64,000 nt of DNA from Pseudomonas sp. MM223 (lineage in GTDB: Bacteria; Pseudomonadota; Gammaproteobacteria; Pseudomonadales; Pseudomonadaceae), in the NCBI GenBank assembly GCA_947090765.1, contig OX352322.1, positions 3,703,501 to 3,767,500 of the forward strand, written 5' to 3'. The notes under the pieces were generated by a model. That model searched no databases and was not told the DNA's origin. It saw only the letters and a program-made list of their open reading frames with translations. Position numbers and translations under genes: made by a program. Shown in pieces: positions 25,573 to 34,682 of this stretch. The first letter of the stretch is position 1; every line of letters starts with the position of its first letter.

Positions 25573-27592
25573 CCTGCTCCAGCTGCTTGACGACTGGCTC
25601 GGCAACGAATTGGCTCAACAGCTGCGACATGCCGTAGAACACAACCTTACCAACGAACTGGCCCTCGGCCGTTTGCACGACGCCTTACCGCATCTGGCGG
25701 CCTATCAAGGCTTTCGCGCCCGCGCCGGGCAGCTCGCAGAGGCTGACCTGGCCCTGCTGGCCCTGCTGCGCCAGCGCCAGGCGCAACTCGACGCGCTGCC
25801 CGCAGAACAGCTCGATGCCGCCGTGCGCCGCTTGCTCAACCGCGAAGCGCGGCTGGGCTGGAAGCACCGCATCGAACAGGCCAACCCGGAGCTGCTGTTC
25901 AGCCAGGAAGAGACCCAGGCCAAGGTCGTCGGCCTGGCGCAAGCCGATACGCGGATGCGTGAGCTCAACCGTCAATTGCTAGCCACAGGCATCGACCCGA
26001 TGCGCCTGGGCAGCCGCAAGCAGTGGGAAGATGTGACGCGGCTGACTGGCAAGCGCTCGCGCCGGCTACGTGAATTCCTCGAGCTGGGTGGTCCGCTGGG
26101 GCTCATGACATTGCGCCCGGTATGGCTGATGAACCCGGACGTGGCCAGCCGGGTGCTGCCACTGAAAAACGGCCTGTTCGACACGGTAATCTACGACGAG
26201 GCATCGCAGATGCCGGTGGAGTTTGCCCTGCCGACTCTGTTCCGCGGCCAGGTTACCGTGGTCAGCGGCGACGAGAAGCAGATGCCACCGACCGCGTTTT
26301 TCTCCAGCCGGGTAGAAAGCGATGAGGCCGAACTGTTCGATGGCGACGAACCGGACGAGGACGCCGACGAAGAACAACGCGAGGCCTTCGAGGACACCTG
26401 GAACCGCCGCGAGATCAAAGACTGCCCGGACCTGCTGCAACTTGCACGCAATGCCCTGCCCAGCACCACCCTGCAGATCCACTACCGTTCGGCCTACCGC
26501 GAACTGATTGGTTTCTCCAATGCCTCGTTCTACGGTAACCGCCTGAATGTGCCAGTGCGCCACCCTCAAGCGAGCATTCGTCAGCTCAAGCCGCTGGAAC
26601 TGATCCAGGTCGAGGGCCTGTACCAGAACCAGAGTAACGCTGCCGAAACCGAGCGTGTCGTGGAGTATCTGGAGGCGCTTTGGCAACTCCCTTACGCGCA
26701 GCGTCCGTCGGTGGGCGTGGTGACCTTCAACCGCAAGCAAGCCGAGCTGATCGAGGAGCATCTGGAAACCTACGCCAGCGAGAACGAAGCTTTCCGCGCC
26801 GCATACGCCCAGGAGCGCGAACGCAGCGAGGATGGCGAAGACATGTCGGTATTCGTCAAGAACGTCGAGAACGTGCAAGGTGATGAGCGCGACGTGATCG
26901 TGTTTTCCTCCACCTTCGGCCGCAACAGCCAGGGCACCTTCCGCCGTAACTTCGGGGTGCTCGGCCAGACCGGTGGCGAACGTCGCCTGAACGTGGCGGT
27001 GACCCGTGCTCGGCGCAAGGTGGTAATGATCACCTCAATGCCCATCGCCGACATTTCGGACATGCTCAACACCCAACGCGCCCCCGCCAGCCCACGCGAC
27101 TACCTGCAGGGCTATCTGGAATACGCACGCGCGCTGTGTGCCGGCGAATTCGACTACAGCGCCAAGCTACTGGGCCGCCTGCAAACCGACCGCAGCACAC
27201 AGGTGCATGGGCACGACCAGGGTCGCGACGGCTTCGCCAGAATCGTTGGCGCATTTATCGCGTCCCTGGGCTGGAGTGCCGCCCCGGCCAGCGAAGGCGA
27301 CGCGTTCGGCCTGGACTTCGCCATCGCAAACCCGGAGACCGGCACCTATGCCATCGGTATTGAATGCGACGCGCCCAGTCACGCCCTGCTCGAACGGGCC
27401 CGGGCCCGGGAAATCTGGCGTCCCTCGGTACTGCGTCGGGCGATTCCGCAGATCCACCGCGTCTCGTCCCAGGCCTGGTACCACGACGGCGACAATGAGC
27501 GAGCCCGCTTGCGCACGGCCATAGTAGGCGCAATGCAAGCCGAGCAGCCAGCGGTCGCATCCAATGATAATGATAAGGAGACCTGCCAATGA
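25382..27592 (+). CDS. SF1 helicase C-terminal part plus nuclease domain (continuation after frameshift)
   Basis: This reading frame continues the protein begun at 21286, one base out of register; the frame is open from 25235 but looks genuine only from about 25382. It supplies the remaining helicase motifs: motif II VIYDEASQMP, motif III GDEKQMPPT, motif V NVQGDERDVIVFS and motif VI RRLNVAVTRARRK. The tail (about 27220-27560) has FGLDFAI and YAIGIECDAPSH, the D...ExD pattern of Vsr-like PD-(D/E)xK restriction-type nucleases often fused to such helicases. With the first part, the full protein would be about 2100 residues. Its stop overlaps the next start (ATGA). Confidence 0.85.
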   Translation, partial: AALVKSDIRQLVEIQALAQALAQSPRARQTDDAVLTGDKQHLEALLGDLDASLLRQGVRQSSLDLLQLLDDWLGNELAQQLRHAVEHNLTNELALGRLHDALPHLAAYQGFRARAGQLAEADLALLALLRQRQAQLDALPAEQLDAAVRRLLNREARLGWKHRIEQANPELLFSQEETQAKVVGLAQADTRMRELNRQLLATGIDPMRLGSRKQWEDVTRLTGKRSRRLREFLELGGPLGLMTLRPVWLMNPDVASRVLPLKNGLFDTVIYDEASQMPVEFALPTLFRGQVTVVSGDEKQMPPTAFFSSRVESDEAELFDGDEPDEDADEEQREAFEDTWNRREIKDCPDLLQLARNALPSTTLQIHYRSAYRELIGFSNASFYGNRLNVPVRHPQASIRQLKPLELIQVEGLYQNQSNAAETERVVEYLEALWQLPYAQRPSVGVVTFNRKQAELIEEHLETYASENEAFRAAYAQERERSEDGEDMSVFVKNVENVQGDERDVIVFSSTFGRNSQGTFRRNFGVLGQTGGERRLNVAVTRARRKVVMITSMPIADISDMLNTQRAPASPRDYLQGYLEYARALCAGEFDYSAKLLGRLQTDRSTQVHGHDQGRDGFARIVGAFIASLGWSAAPASEGDAFGLDFAIANPETGTYAIGIECDAPSHALLERARAREIWRPSVLRRAIPQIHRVSSQAWYHDGDNERARLRTAIVGAMQAEQPAVASNDNDKETCQ

Positions 27593-28935
27593 GTGGCCCT
27601 AAGGTGGTGCGCATCGTCACCCGTGAAGAAATCATCGCCATTTGCGAAGGCCATCTGCGCCAACTTGATCAGGCCGTGGCACGTTGGGAAGCCCAGGCCG
27701 CAAAGCTCGGCCAGCTTAACGAGCAAGAGCGCGCGGCCATGCGGGCACGGCAAGCACGGTTGCGAGCTTTGCTCACTGAGGACCAGCTCCGGGAGTTGCA
27801 GAAAGCCGTCCCCATTGAGATCGAGCACCTGCGGCGCGACCAGCTGGCTCGTGAGGAACGCGCTATTCGGCAAGCGACCGAGCAGCGTCAGCATCAACGC
27901 CGCATGCAGGAAAATGCAGCGCTTCTGCTCAAGGCCCTTGCCAGCCGCAGCGACAACGCCCCGCAGGTGGTGCAAGCCCTGACACAACTGGCCGATGGCG
28001 CCCAACTGGAGAATGCTGAACAGTTGCTTGCTCAAGGCTTCGCCCAATTGAGCAGCAGCAACGAAACGCAAAGCCTGGACGAGCAACAACGCGCGCTGGC
28101 TCAGCGGCTCAAAGACGACGCCCCCACGCCCGACCTCAACACGTGGCTAGCCGAGCGAGCACAAACGACCCGCGACCCACGCCTGCTGCAGATCGATCGG
28201 CATATCGCCGAACTGCACCTGTTGCAAGGTGCAGCCTTTGCGGCGCGCTTCGTGCAAGCCTTGGCCCGGGCAGAAGCCCAGCCCCAATCGCAACAACGCA
28301 ACTTGCTGCTCGACAGCTTGATGATCGAGCTGGCCCACAATAGTCGCGACTTCCAGCTCAGTCGCGATTCGCTCGCCAAGCTCCACCACCTTGCAAACGA
28401 AGTGCGAACCCATTCGGAGGCTGGGAACGAGGCATTGCTCGAGCAGGTCAGCCAATGTACGGCCAGCACCTCGCCCCCCATGTTGAGCGAGCCGACGAAA
28501 CGCTGCGAAGCAGTTCTTGCCGCCCATGTGCAAGCGCAAGCCGCCCTCGCTCGTCGCCAAGCCATGCTCCAGGGACTGGCCGAACTTGGCTACGAGGTGC
28601 GCGAAGGCATGACCACCGCCTGGGCCGACTCGGGCAAGATTGTGCTGCGCAAGTCGGCCACGCCAGGGTATGGCGTGGAACTGGGCGGCAAAGCCGAGAA
28701 CGGTCGCCTACAGGTGCGTGCGGTGGCATTGAGCCCTGATCGCGACACGCAACGCGACAAGGATATCGAGACGATCTGGTGCAACGAGTTCGGGCGTCTG
28801 CAGACGATGCTTCAGGAGGATGGAAGCGAGCTGCTGATCGAGAGAGCAATGGGGATAGGAGAGACGCCACTCAAGGAAGTGCTTGCCGCTGAAGAAGAAG
28901 TGATAGCTGCTGCCGCACAGCTACGTACGAAGTAA
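27589..28935 (+). CDS. Coiled-coil protein of unknown function, last gene of the four-gene system
   Basis: 448 residues. Residues 1-130 are strongly helical and charged, predicted coiled coil (for example KLGQLNEQERAAMRARQARL). The middle is Gln/Ala-rich and helical. The C-terminal 100 residues look globular (YEVREGMTTAWADSGKIVLR, then GYGVELGGKAENGRLQVRAV). No known family recognised, and no signal peptide or membrane span. It starts inside the stop codon of the giant helicase gene, so it is translationally coupled and probably part of the same complex, perhaps as an adaptor or scaffold. Confidence 0.8.
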   Translation: MSGPKVVRIVTREEIIAICEGHLRQLDQAVARWEAQAAKLGQLNEQERAAMRARQARLRALLTEDQLRELQKAVPIEIEHLRRDQLAREERAIRQATEQRQHQRRMQENAALLLKALASRSDNAPQVVQALTQLADGAQLENAEQLLAQGFAQLSSSNETQSLDEQQRALAQRLKDDAPTPDLNTWLAERAQTTRDPRLLQIDRHIAELHLLQGAAFAARFVQALARAEAQPQSQQRNLLLDSLMIELAHNSRDFQLSRDSLAKLHHLANEVRTHSEAGNEALLEQVSQCTASTSPPMLSEPTKRCEAVLAAHVQAQAALARRQAMLQGLAELGYEVREGMTTAWADSGKIVLRKSATPGYGVELGGKAENGRLQVRAVALSPDRDTQRDKDIETIWCNEFGRLQTMLQEDGSELLIERAMGIGETPLKEVLAAEEEVIAAAAQLRTK

Positions 28936-29216
28936 TTTGGCGGAGCCTACACCGTAAGCGAACGGCCAACGTCGCATTACCGTAGGGAAGTCGATCGGGA
29001 CAAGGCCAAATATGGTCCGCAATGAATCGATAGCTGCCGTTCGTGACAAATTGTCCTGATTCGGCGCCCCGCCTTGCTTTCCGGCATACCGCCACACAGA
29101 TGCACTGAAGTCCAATGTGCACCACCTCGACAGCTGTCAGAAGTCGCCATTCTCGATCGCGCATCCTGCTGAGGGTACCGCGGATATTTCTAGGGGGGGC
29201 GGACGCATAGCCTTGA
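28936..29216. other. Non-coding boundary region right of the system
   Basis: No gene supported. A leftward ORF at 28921-29115 (64 codons, overlapping the coiled-coil gene end) has some protein-like composition but no recognised homology and no ribosome site. No T-rich terminator was evident after the operon. The region abuts a peptidase pseudogene. Confidence 0.4.
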
Positions 29217-29683
29217 TCACGAGGCCAGCCAGACTTGCGTCAGTCGCACCCAGAAGCTCGCGCCGACCGCGAGAATGTCATCGTTGAATTCGTAGTTCGG
29301 TTTATACACCATGCACCCTCCCCCAACTGCCGATGCCATTGCCGATATAGGCATAGCAGCCGGGACTTTTTCGACCATGTAGGCAAAGTCCTCGCTGCCC
29401 ATGACAGGCCTGCATTGCGCGTCTACATGCCCATCGCCCAGCATTTCCCGTGCGATACCGATGGCGAATTCGTTCACCCTTTGATCATTGACCAATGCCG
29501 GGTAACCGCGCTCATAGCGGATTTCGGCATTTAGCCCGAAGCTTTCCGCCTAACCGACCGCCAGCGCCCGGATGCGTTGCTCGACCCGTTGCCGCACCTT
29601 GGCATTCAGCGTGCGCACGGAAAGCCTGAGTTCGACAGCATCTGAAAAGAGCAGGACACTGTTGCCGTTAGCGCCCACTCAAG
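29217..29683 (-). pseudogene. M20 family peptidase/amidohydrolase, C-terminal remnant
   Basis: The last 92 residues are intact and carry the C-terminal hallmarks of hippurate-hydrolase-like M20 enzymes (PVMGSEDFAYMVEKVP, then YKPNYEFNDDILAVGASFWV). Upstream in the same frame, VELRLSVRTLNAKVRQRVEQ is also M20-like but is interrupted by an in-frame TAG (near 29551). The N-terminal two thirds, with the metal ligands, are missing. The remnant marks the right edge of the AAA+/helicase island. Confidence 0.8.
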
Positions 29684-29718
29684 CCTCATCACCCCAAGCT
29701 GCAACCGAAACCCAGAAC

Positions 29719-31014
29719 TCAGTGCGAGGCCACTTCCACCGGCGGGAACTTGTATCCGCCACCTTGTACCGCTTTGCTTGGGCCGTACAACCTCAAGACG
29801 ATGTAGGCATCCTTTTCCGGAATTGGCAGGTAATTAGGGTTGCTCTCGTCACCCTTGGCGCTCAGCTCAATGGTGTATTCACCATTGGCATCCGGTTTAA
29901 GGGTGCGGTCACCGCGGCTGTGGCGGTTGATGGCGTTGTGGGCCATCAGGCGGTTGTCTGAGGCGTAGACGGTGAAAGACCAGAACTGGCTGACTTCAGG
30001 CGCCTTGAAGTGCATGACGTAAGACTTGCCATTGGCACCATTGATCGGTTTGCCATCGGCAGCGGTCTCGGTGCGCAGGTAGATACTTTCATCCGGTGGC
30101 AGCCCCCACTGGCCGATGTAGGTGCCCTCGGCAAACAGGTCACGGGGCCCGTCACCCAACTGCTCGCGGGTGCCCAGCAGCTTGCCGGCGTCGGTCATCT
30201 TCGGTGCGAGTTCCTTGATGTGCTTCATGCCCAGCTCTTCACCCTTCTTCGCGGCCGTCAGTTGCTCCTTGGTGAAGTTTTCCTTGCAGGGCTCGACGCC
30301 GACTGACTTGTACTGATCGAGCCATTTCTTGTCAGCCTGGCCCATGTTGCCGTCGCACAGTACGAAGTTCACCCGTTGCAGCCAATTGGTCCTGGCCGGG
30401 TCGGGGTACGTGCGCTGCTTGGCTTTCGGGCCGGGTTCGCCCAGGTAGGCTGAAAGCGTGCGGACGTTCCAGTCGTCCATGTAGGCAAGCGCCTTCTTCT
30501 GGTCTTCAGGCCCGGTGGACATGATCCTGCCCATCAGCTTCACCAGGTTGGATTCGACACGGATCACTTCGGTGACGCTGTCTGGTACCGTGCCCTTCCA
30601 CTGTGGCGAGGCGAACATGAAGTGGCCGCCCTTGGTGTCACGTGTGCGTGACCCGATCATCGACGTTGTGTAATGGCCCATGTCCATGGTGTGCAGGATC
30701 CAGTAGCGACCTTTTTCCATTTCTGGAACGCTGACGATTACCGGTTCTGCGGCAATATCCAGCCAGCCCATCAGGTGTAGCGTGTCGTTGTTGATGGTGG
30801 GATGGTCGACATAGGTGTCATCGGCCAGATGGCGGATGTTCTGGAAGCGATTGAGCGGCGTGTTGGTCTTGACTGCCGTCTCATAGAAGAATTTGTAAGC
30901 CTCATCCATCGAGTAACCATAGATGTAGGCATCTTCCGCCAGCTTGTCGGGGATCTGTGCGAAGGCCGGCACGGCAAGCGAAAGCAGGGCTGCTCCAAGC
31001 ACCATGGGTTTCAT
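29719..31014 (-). CDS. DUF1254/DUF1214 domain protein, exported
   Basis: 431 residues from ATG 31014, which has AAGGAG ideally spaced; an extension to 31050 is unsupported. A signal peptide is visible (MKPMVLGAALLSLAVPAFAQ). The N-terminal DUF1254 region has AEDAYIYGYSMDEAYKFFYE and the C-terminal DUF1214 region has FWSFTVYASDNRLMAHNAIN. Proteins of this family are periplasmic or surface-exposed and of unsettled function. It lies 62 bases downstream of a second DUF1254 gene, with nearly the same ribosome-site context. Confidence 0.88.
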   Translation of the reverse strand: MKPMVLGAALLSLAVPAFAQIPDKLAEDAYIYGYSMDEAYKFFYETAVKTNTPLNRFQNIRHLADDTYVDHPTINNDTLHLMGWLDIAAEPVIVSVPEMEKGRYWILHTMDMGHYTTSMIGSRTRDTKGGHFMFASPQWKGTVPDSVTEVIRVESNLVKLMGRIMSTGPEDQKKALAYMDDWNVRTLSAYLGEPGPKAKQRTYPDPARTNWLQRVNFVLCDGNMGQADKKWLDQYKSVGVEPCKENFTKEQLTAAKKGEELGMKHIKELAPKMTDAGKLLGTREQLGDGPRDLFAEGTYIGQWGLPPDESIYLRTETAADGKPINGANGKSYVMHFKAPEVSQFWSFTVYASDNRLMAHNAINRHSRGDRTLKPDANGEYTIELSAKGDESNPNYLPIPEKDAYIVLRLYGPSKAVQGGGYKFPPVEVASH

Positions 31015-31076
31015 CAAGTCTCCTTGGGCCAGCGGGCCAGCCCCTGTCATTTGGTTTCGAAGTTTGCAGACAGTGC

Positions 31077-32567
31077 TCAGGGGGCTACCCGCTCGAAGTC
31101 TGGCAACTTGAAGGTTTTGTTGTTGAATGCTTCGGTGGGGCCGTAAAAGCGCATGGCCGGCAAGGGGCGTTTGCCCGAGGTGGGAATCCAGTTGGCTTCT
31201 TCGCCTTGCGGGGCCGTCGGCCCGACATAGATCGTCACGCCGCCATCGGCATTCTTCTTCATCTTGTCGACGTCGAACGACGACAGCGTGGTGCGGTTGC
31301 TGTCGCTGTAGATGAACGAGAAAGTGGCGCGGTCATAGACCGTCAACGCCCAGAACTGCTTGACCGGCATGTCCTTGGGTACATCGAGCTTGTAGAGCTG
31401 GCCGGCTTCCAGCGGTTTGCCGTCCTTGTCAGCCATCGCCATCTGGTACGACGTCGCCGGCGAGGCGCTGAGGACTTTTGGCATGTAGGTGCACCAGAAG
31501 TACTCCGCTGCCCGCTCGAGCAGGTCGATGCGATCTTCGTAGATGAACGTGAACGTGTGGTTGGCATCAGGCTGCAACAGCGAGACATAGTGCCGGTCCG
31601 GCCAGTACACGCGCTTGGACATCTCGGTGTCGAACCATTGCTGAAGGAAGAACCAGGCATCGATCGCGGCCTGGTGCATGGCCTTTTTGGCGGTTTCGTC
31701 CGGTGCGAAGGGTTTGCCTTTGACGATGCCCAGGGACGACAGCATGCCCATCATGACCTTGTCGTGTTCGCGCACTGGCTCCACGCTCATGATCGCGTGC
31801 ATGTCTTCGAAGTGACGTTCGTCATAGAACGGCAGCGTCGGGTAGCGCTCATGGGCAGGGTCGATGAACTTTTGCTGCGGTGGCGACTTGGCTTCAGCCA
31901 GGTAGTACATGCGCAGACGCTTGGCGTATTCGTAGGCGTCCTTGGCTGTCTTGCCAGCGGGCGGCACCGAGCGAAACGCCAGAGCGATACGGTAGTTGGG
32001 CGAGGCCACGTGGATATAGCCCTTGGGTACTTCACCTTGGTAATCAGGTGCAGTGAACAGGTACTTGCCGCCTTTGCCTTTGTCGAGCCCTGCCGGGCCT
32101 ACATCGGCGATGGTGAGTTGCCAGGCATCCACCACCTGGCCATATAGGCTGCCGTCCGCAGAGGCTGCCGGGATTTCCAGCACCACTGGGCCTTTGCGCA
32201 GGTCCGTATAGGCCGCAATGTAAGGCGTGGTGCTGTTGGCAGTAATGGCTTCAAGCTGTGGGGTAGCCGTTGCCGAATAGGCAATGATGTCGTTGTCCTT
32301 GTAGCCGAGGTCCTTCTCCGCAGCACGGCGGAAGGAGTAGATGGCAATCGCCGGCATATTCCAGAGGATGGCTTCGAACGCACGCTGGTACTTGATCTGG
32401 TAATCAAAGTCCTTGACCGAAGGGCTGGCTCCCTCTGGGGGTTGTCCTCCCAAGGGCTCGGTAGCTGCCTGCACGGTAACGGCAGTACAAGCGGCAATCG
32501 CCATGGCTAGCAGGCGAGGCTTCAAACAGATGACCATCCGACTCATCAACCCTTCTCTGGCATCCAT
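31077..32567 (-). CDS. DUF1254/DUF1214 domain protein, exported (paralogue)
   Basis: 496 residues from ATG 32567, preceded by AAGGAGACTTTC. The signal peptide lies around MVICLKPRLLAMAIAACTAV, after a short extension (MDAREGLMSR); a start at the MSR methionine is possible. DUF1254 is seen in RAFEAILWNMPAIAIYSFRR and DUF1214 in QFWALTVYDRATFSFIYSDS. It is longer than its neighbour at 29719-31014 and divergent in sequence, so an ancient duplicate rather than a recent copy. It is divergent from the AspT-type exchanger gene, with a 221-base shared upstream region. Confidence 0.88.
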   Translation of the reverse strand: MDAREGLMSRMVICLKPRLLAMAIAACTAVTVQAATEPLGGQPPEGASPSVKDFDYQIKYQRAFEAILWNMPAIAIYSFRRAAEKDLGYKDNDIIAYSATATPQLEAITANSTTPYIAAYTDLRKGPVVLEIPAASADGSLYGQVVDAWQLTIADVGPAGLDKGKGGKYLFTAPDYQGEVPKGYIHVASPNYRIALAFRSVPPAGKTAKDAYEYAKRLRMYYLAEAKSPPQQKFIDPAHERYPTLPFYDERHFEDMHAIMSVEPVREHDKVMMGMLSSLGIVKGKPFAPDETAKKAMHQAAIDAWFFLQQWFDTEMSKRVYWPDRHYVSLLQPDANHTFTFIYEDRIDLLERAAEYFWCTYMPKVLSASPATSYQMAMADKDGKPLEAGQLYKLDVPKDMPVKQFWALTVYDRATFSFIYSDSNRTTLSSFDVDKMKKNADGGVTIYVGPTAPQGEEANWIPTSGKRPLPAMRFYGPTEAFNNKTFKLPDFERVAP

Positions 32568-32788
32568 GAAAGTCTCCTTGGGCAAGAAACACATTCGGCA
32601 GCACGTGGGCCCACTGCCATGCAACATGCCACTTCACCAAACTTGACGCAGTGTAGATGAGGTTTCTGTACAGCTTGGGCGAACGCCAACCATGCACCAT
32701 GCGCATTTGCCGACATGCATTGCTCCCCCAACGATTGCACGCATACTCATACAGGTCTGCCGGACTGTCGTTTAGAGAGGATGCGAAC

Positions 32789-34471
32789 ATGATCGACAGG
32801 GTCCTGAGCGCGCTACGTGACAACCCGGAGATTGCCGTGTTTCTCGCCATCGCCCTGGGCATCCTGCTCGGCCGCGTGAAGCTGGGCAGTTTTCATCTGG
32901 GCTCGGTCGCCGGTGCGTTACTGATGGGGTTGCTGATCGGTCAGATCGGCCTGCAGGTGCCCCACGAACTGAAATCCGTGTTCTTTGCCCTGTTCATCTA
33001 TGCGGTGGGTTTCAAAAGCGGGCCGGAATTTTTTGGTAGCCTCAACCGTGGCACGTTCAAGCTGGTCCTTCTTTCGCTGGTGCTGTGCGGCACTGCCCTG
33101 GCGGTGATATTGGCAATGAACGCCCTGTACGGCTTCGATGCAGGCTTTACCGCAGGCCTGGGTGCGGGTGCCCTGACAGACACGGCGATCATGGGCACGG
33201 CCAGTAGTGCCATCGCCCAGTTGCCGCTGGACGCTGCGGCCAAGGCCGCACTCAACAGCCATATGGCGGTGGCCTATGCGATCACCTATGTGTTCGGCAC
33301 CGTCGGGCTGATCGTCTTCATCGGCAGCCTGGCGCCACGCCTGCTCGGCGTGGACTTGCGCAGCAGCGCACAGGACCTGGAGCGCGAACTGGGCATCGAG
33401 CGCAACGAAGACGCCATCAGCATCCCCTATACACGTATTGTCGTGCGCGCCCACCGGCTCATGGCCGCCCAGGCACCCGGCATGCGTATTGCCGATGTGG
33501 AGGCACTGCACCCGGCGTTAAGCATCGAACGCGTCACCCGTGCCGGGCAACACCTGGAGCGAGACCCGGCCTTGATGCTTGAACGTGGCGACATCCTGGG
33601 CATTTATGCCCTGCGCGATGCCGTGAGCGGCCTGCATGACTGGATAGGGCCGGAAGTGGATCATCCGCAAAGCCTGTCTTTCCCAACCCGCAGCGCCGAC
33701 ATCGTGCTGACCAACCGCCGCCTGGCCGGGCGTACCCTGCATCAGGTCAAGGCAGCACTCACCGGTACCGAGCGCATGGGCTGCTTCCTGACCGGCATCA
33801 CCCGTCAAGGCCTGCCCCTGCCCCTTTTGCCAGAAACCGTCCTGCGCCGTGGTGATGTCATCAGCCTTACCGGGCGTGCCAGCAGTGTCGACGCATTGGC
33901 CGCGCAGCTTGGTCGGGTCCGCCACCCCAGCTACCGCAGCGACATTGCCATCCATGCCCTGGGCCTGGTTGTCGGTTCACTGGCTGGGCTGCTGTCTACG
34001 CATATCGGCATGATCCCGGTGGAACTCGGTATCGGCGGTGGCGTGCTGCTGGCCGGGCTCCTGATCGGCTGGTACAACTCACGACATCCCGAACTCGGCG
34101 CCCTGCCACCCGCAGCGCAGTGGGCATTTTCCGAGTTCGGCCTCACCGCATTCGGCGCAGTGGTGGGTTTGCTGGCGGGGCCTGCGGCGCTGACGGCGGT
34201 CAAGGAACAGGGCCTTGCGCTGCTGCTGGCAGGTGCTTTGGTAACCCTCATTCCGCCGCTGGTCACACTTTACTTTGGCCGCTATGTGTTGCGCCTGCAC
34301 CCGATGATCCTGTTTGGCGCCCTGGCCGGTGCGCAAACCGAAGCGGCCTCGATGAACAAGATTATCGAGCAGTCAGGGAGCAATACCCCTGTCATTGGCT
34401 TCACCGTCTGTTATGCCGTCTCCAATGTGCTGCTCGCCGTGTGCGGGCCCATCATCATTGCCTTTGCCTGA
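32789..34471 (+). CDS. Aspartate:alanine exchanger (AspT/AAE) family transporter
   Basis: 560 residues from ATG 32789 (AGAGAGG upstream). Layout typical of the family: an N-terminal membrane block (starting IDRVLSALRDNPEIAVFLAI), two central TrkA-C/RCK-type domains (about residues 205-370, for example ADIVLTNRRLAGRTLHQVKA), and a C-terminal membrane block ending in GALAGAQTEAASMNKIIEQS. Both membrane blocks carry the duplicated GxGxGALTDTAIMG / GALAGAQTE motifs. AspT exchanges aspartate and alanine; many pseudomonad homologues have unknown substrates. It stands alone as a transcription unit. Confidence 0.9.
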   Translation: MIDRVLSALRDNPEIAVFLAIALGILLGRVKLGSFHLGSVAGALLMGLLIGQIGLQVPHELKSVFFALFIYAVGFKSGPEFFGSLNRGTFKLVLLSLVLCGTALAVILAMNALYGFDAGFTAGLGAGALTDTAIMGTASSAIAQLPLDAAAKAALNSHMAVAYAITYVFGTVGLIVFIGSLAPRLLGVDLRSSAQDLERELGIERNEDAISIPYTRIVVRAHRLMAAQAPGMRIADVEALHPALSIERVTRAGQHLERDPALMLERGDILGIYALRDAVSGLHDWIGPEVDHPQSLSFPTRSADIVLTNRRLAGRTLHQVKAALTGTERMGCFLTGITRQGLPLPLLPETVLRRGDVISLTGRASSVDALAAQLGRVRHPSYRSDIAIHALGLVVGSLAGLLSTHIGMIPVELGIGGGVLLAGLLIGWYNSRHPELGALPPAAQWAFSEFGLTAFGAVVGLLAGPAALTAVKEQGLALLLAGALVTLIPPLVTLYFGRYVLRLHPMILFGALAGAQTEAASMNKIIEQSGSNTPVIGFTVCYAVSNVLLAVCGPIIIAFA

Positions 34472-34682
34472 CGCCTCGGCTTGCCAGCCGACGGGTGTCG
34501 TCTAAAGTACTCATTCACGGCGCCAGCAGCTGCTTCTCATTCAAAATGTGAAATTGTCGTGAAAAGAGAGTGCCCGGCGCCTGCCGCCTGATTTCAACAT
34601 GGCTACCCTGCTTCTACTACGCCTTAACGTTCGCTGGTAGTTGCCATAACCGGTACAGCGCTTCAGTCACAAGGAGCGTTTG

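Noticed and set aside
18801..28935. Calling the operon a Ter (TerY-type) system
   Set aside because: No TerY, TerC, TerD or PP2C phosphatase gene is present; the VWA genes at 46-49 kb belong to the separate MoxR/Bat operon.
28921..29115. 64-codon leftward ORF
   Set aside because: Overlaps the coiled-coil gene end, has no ribosome site and no recognised homology.
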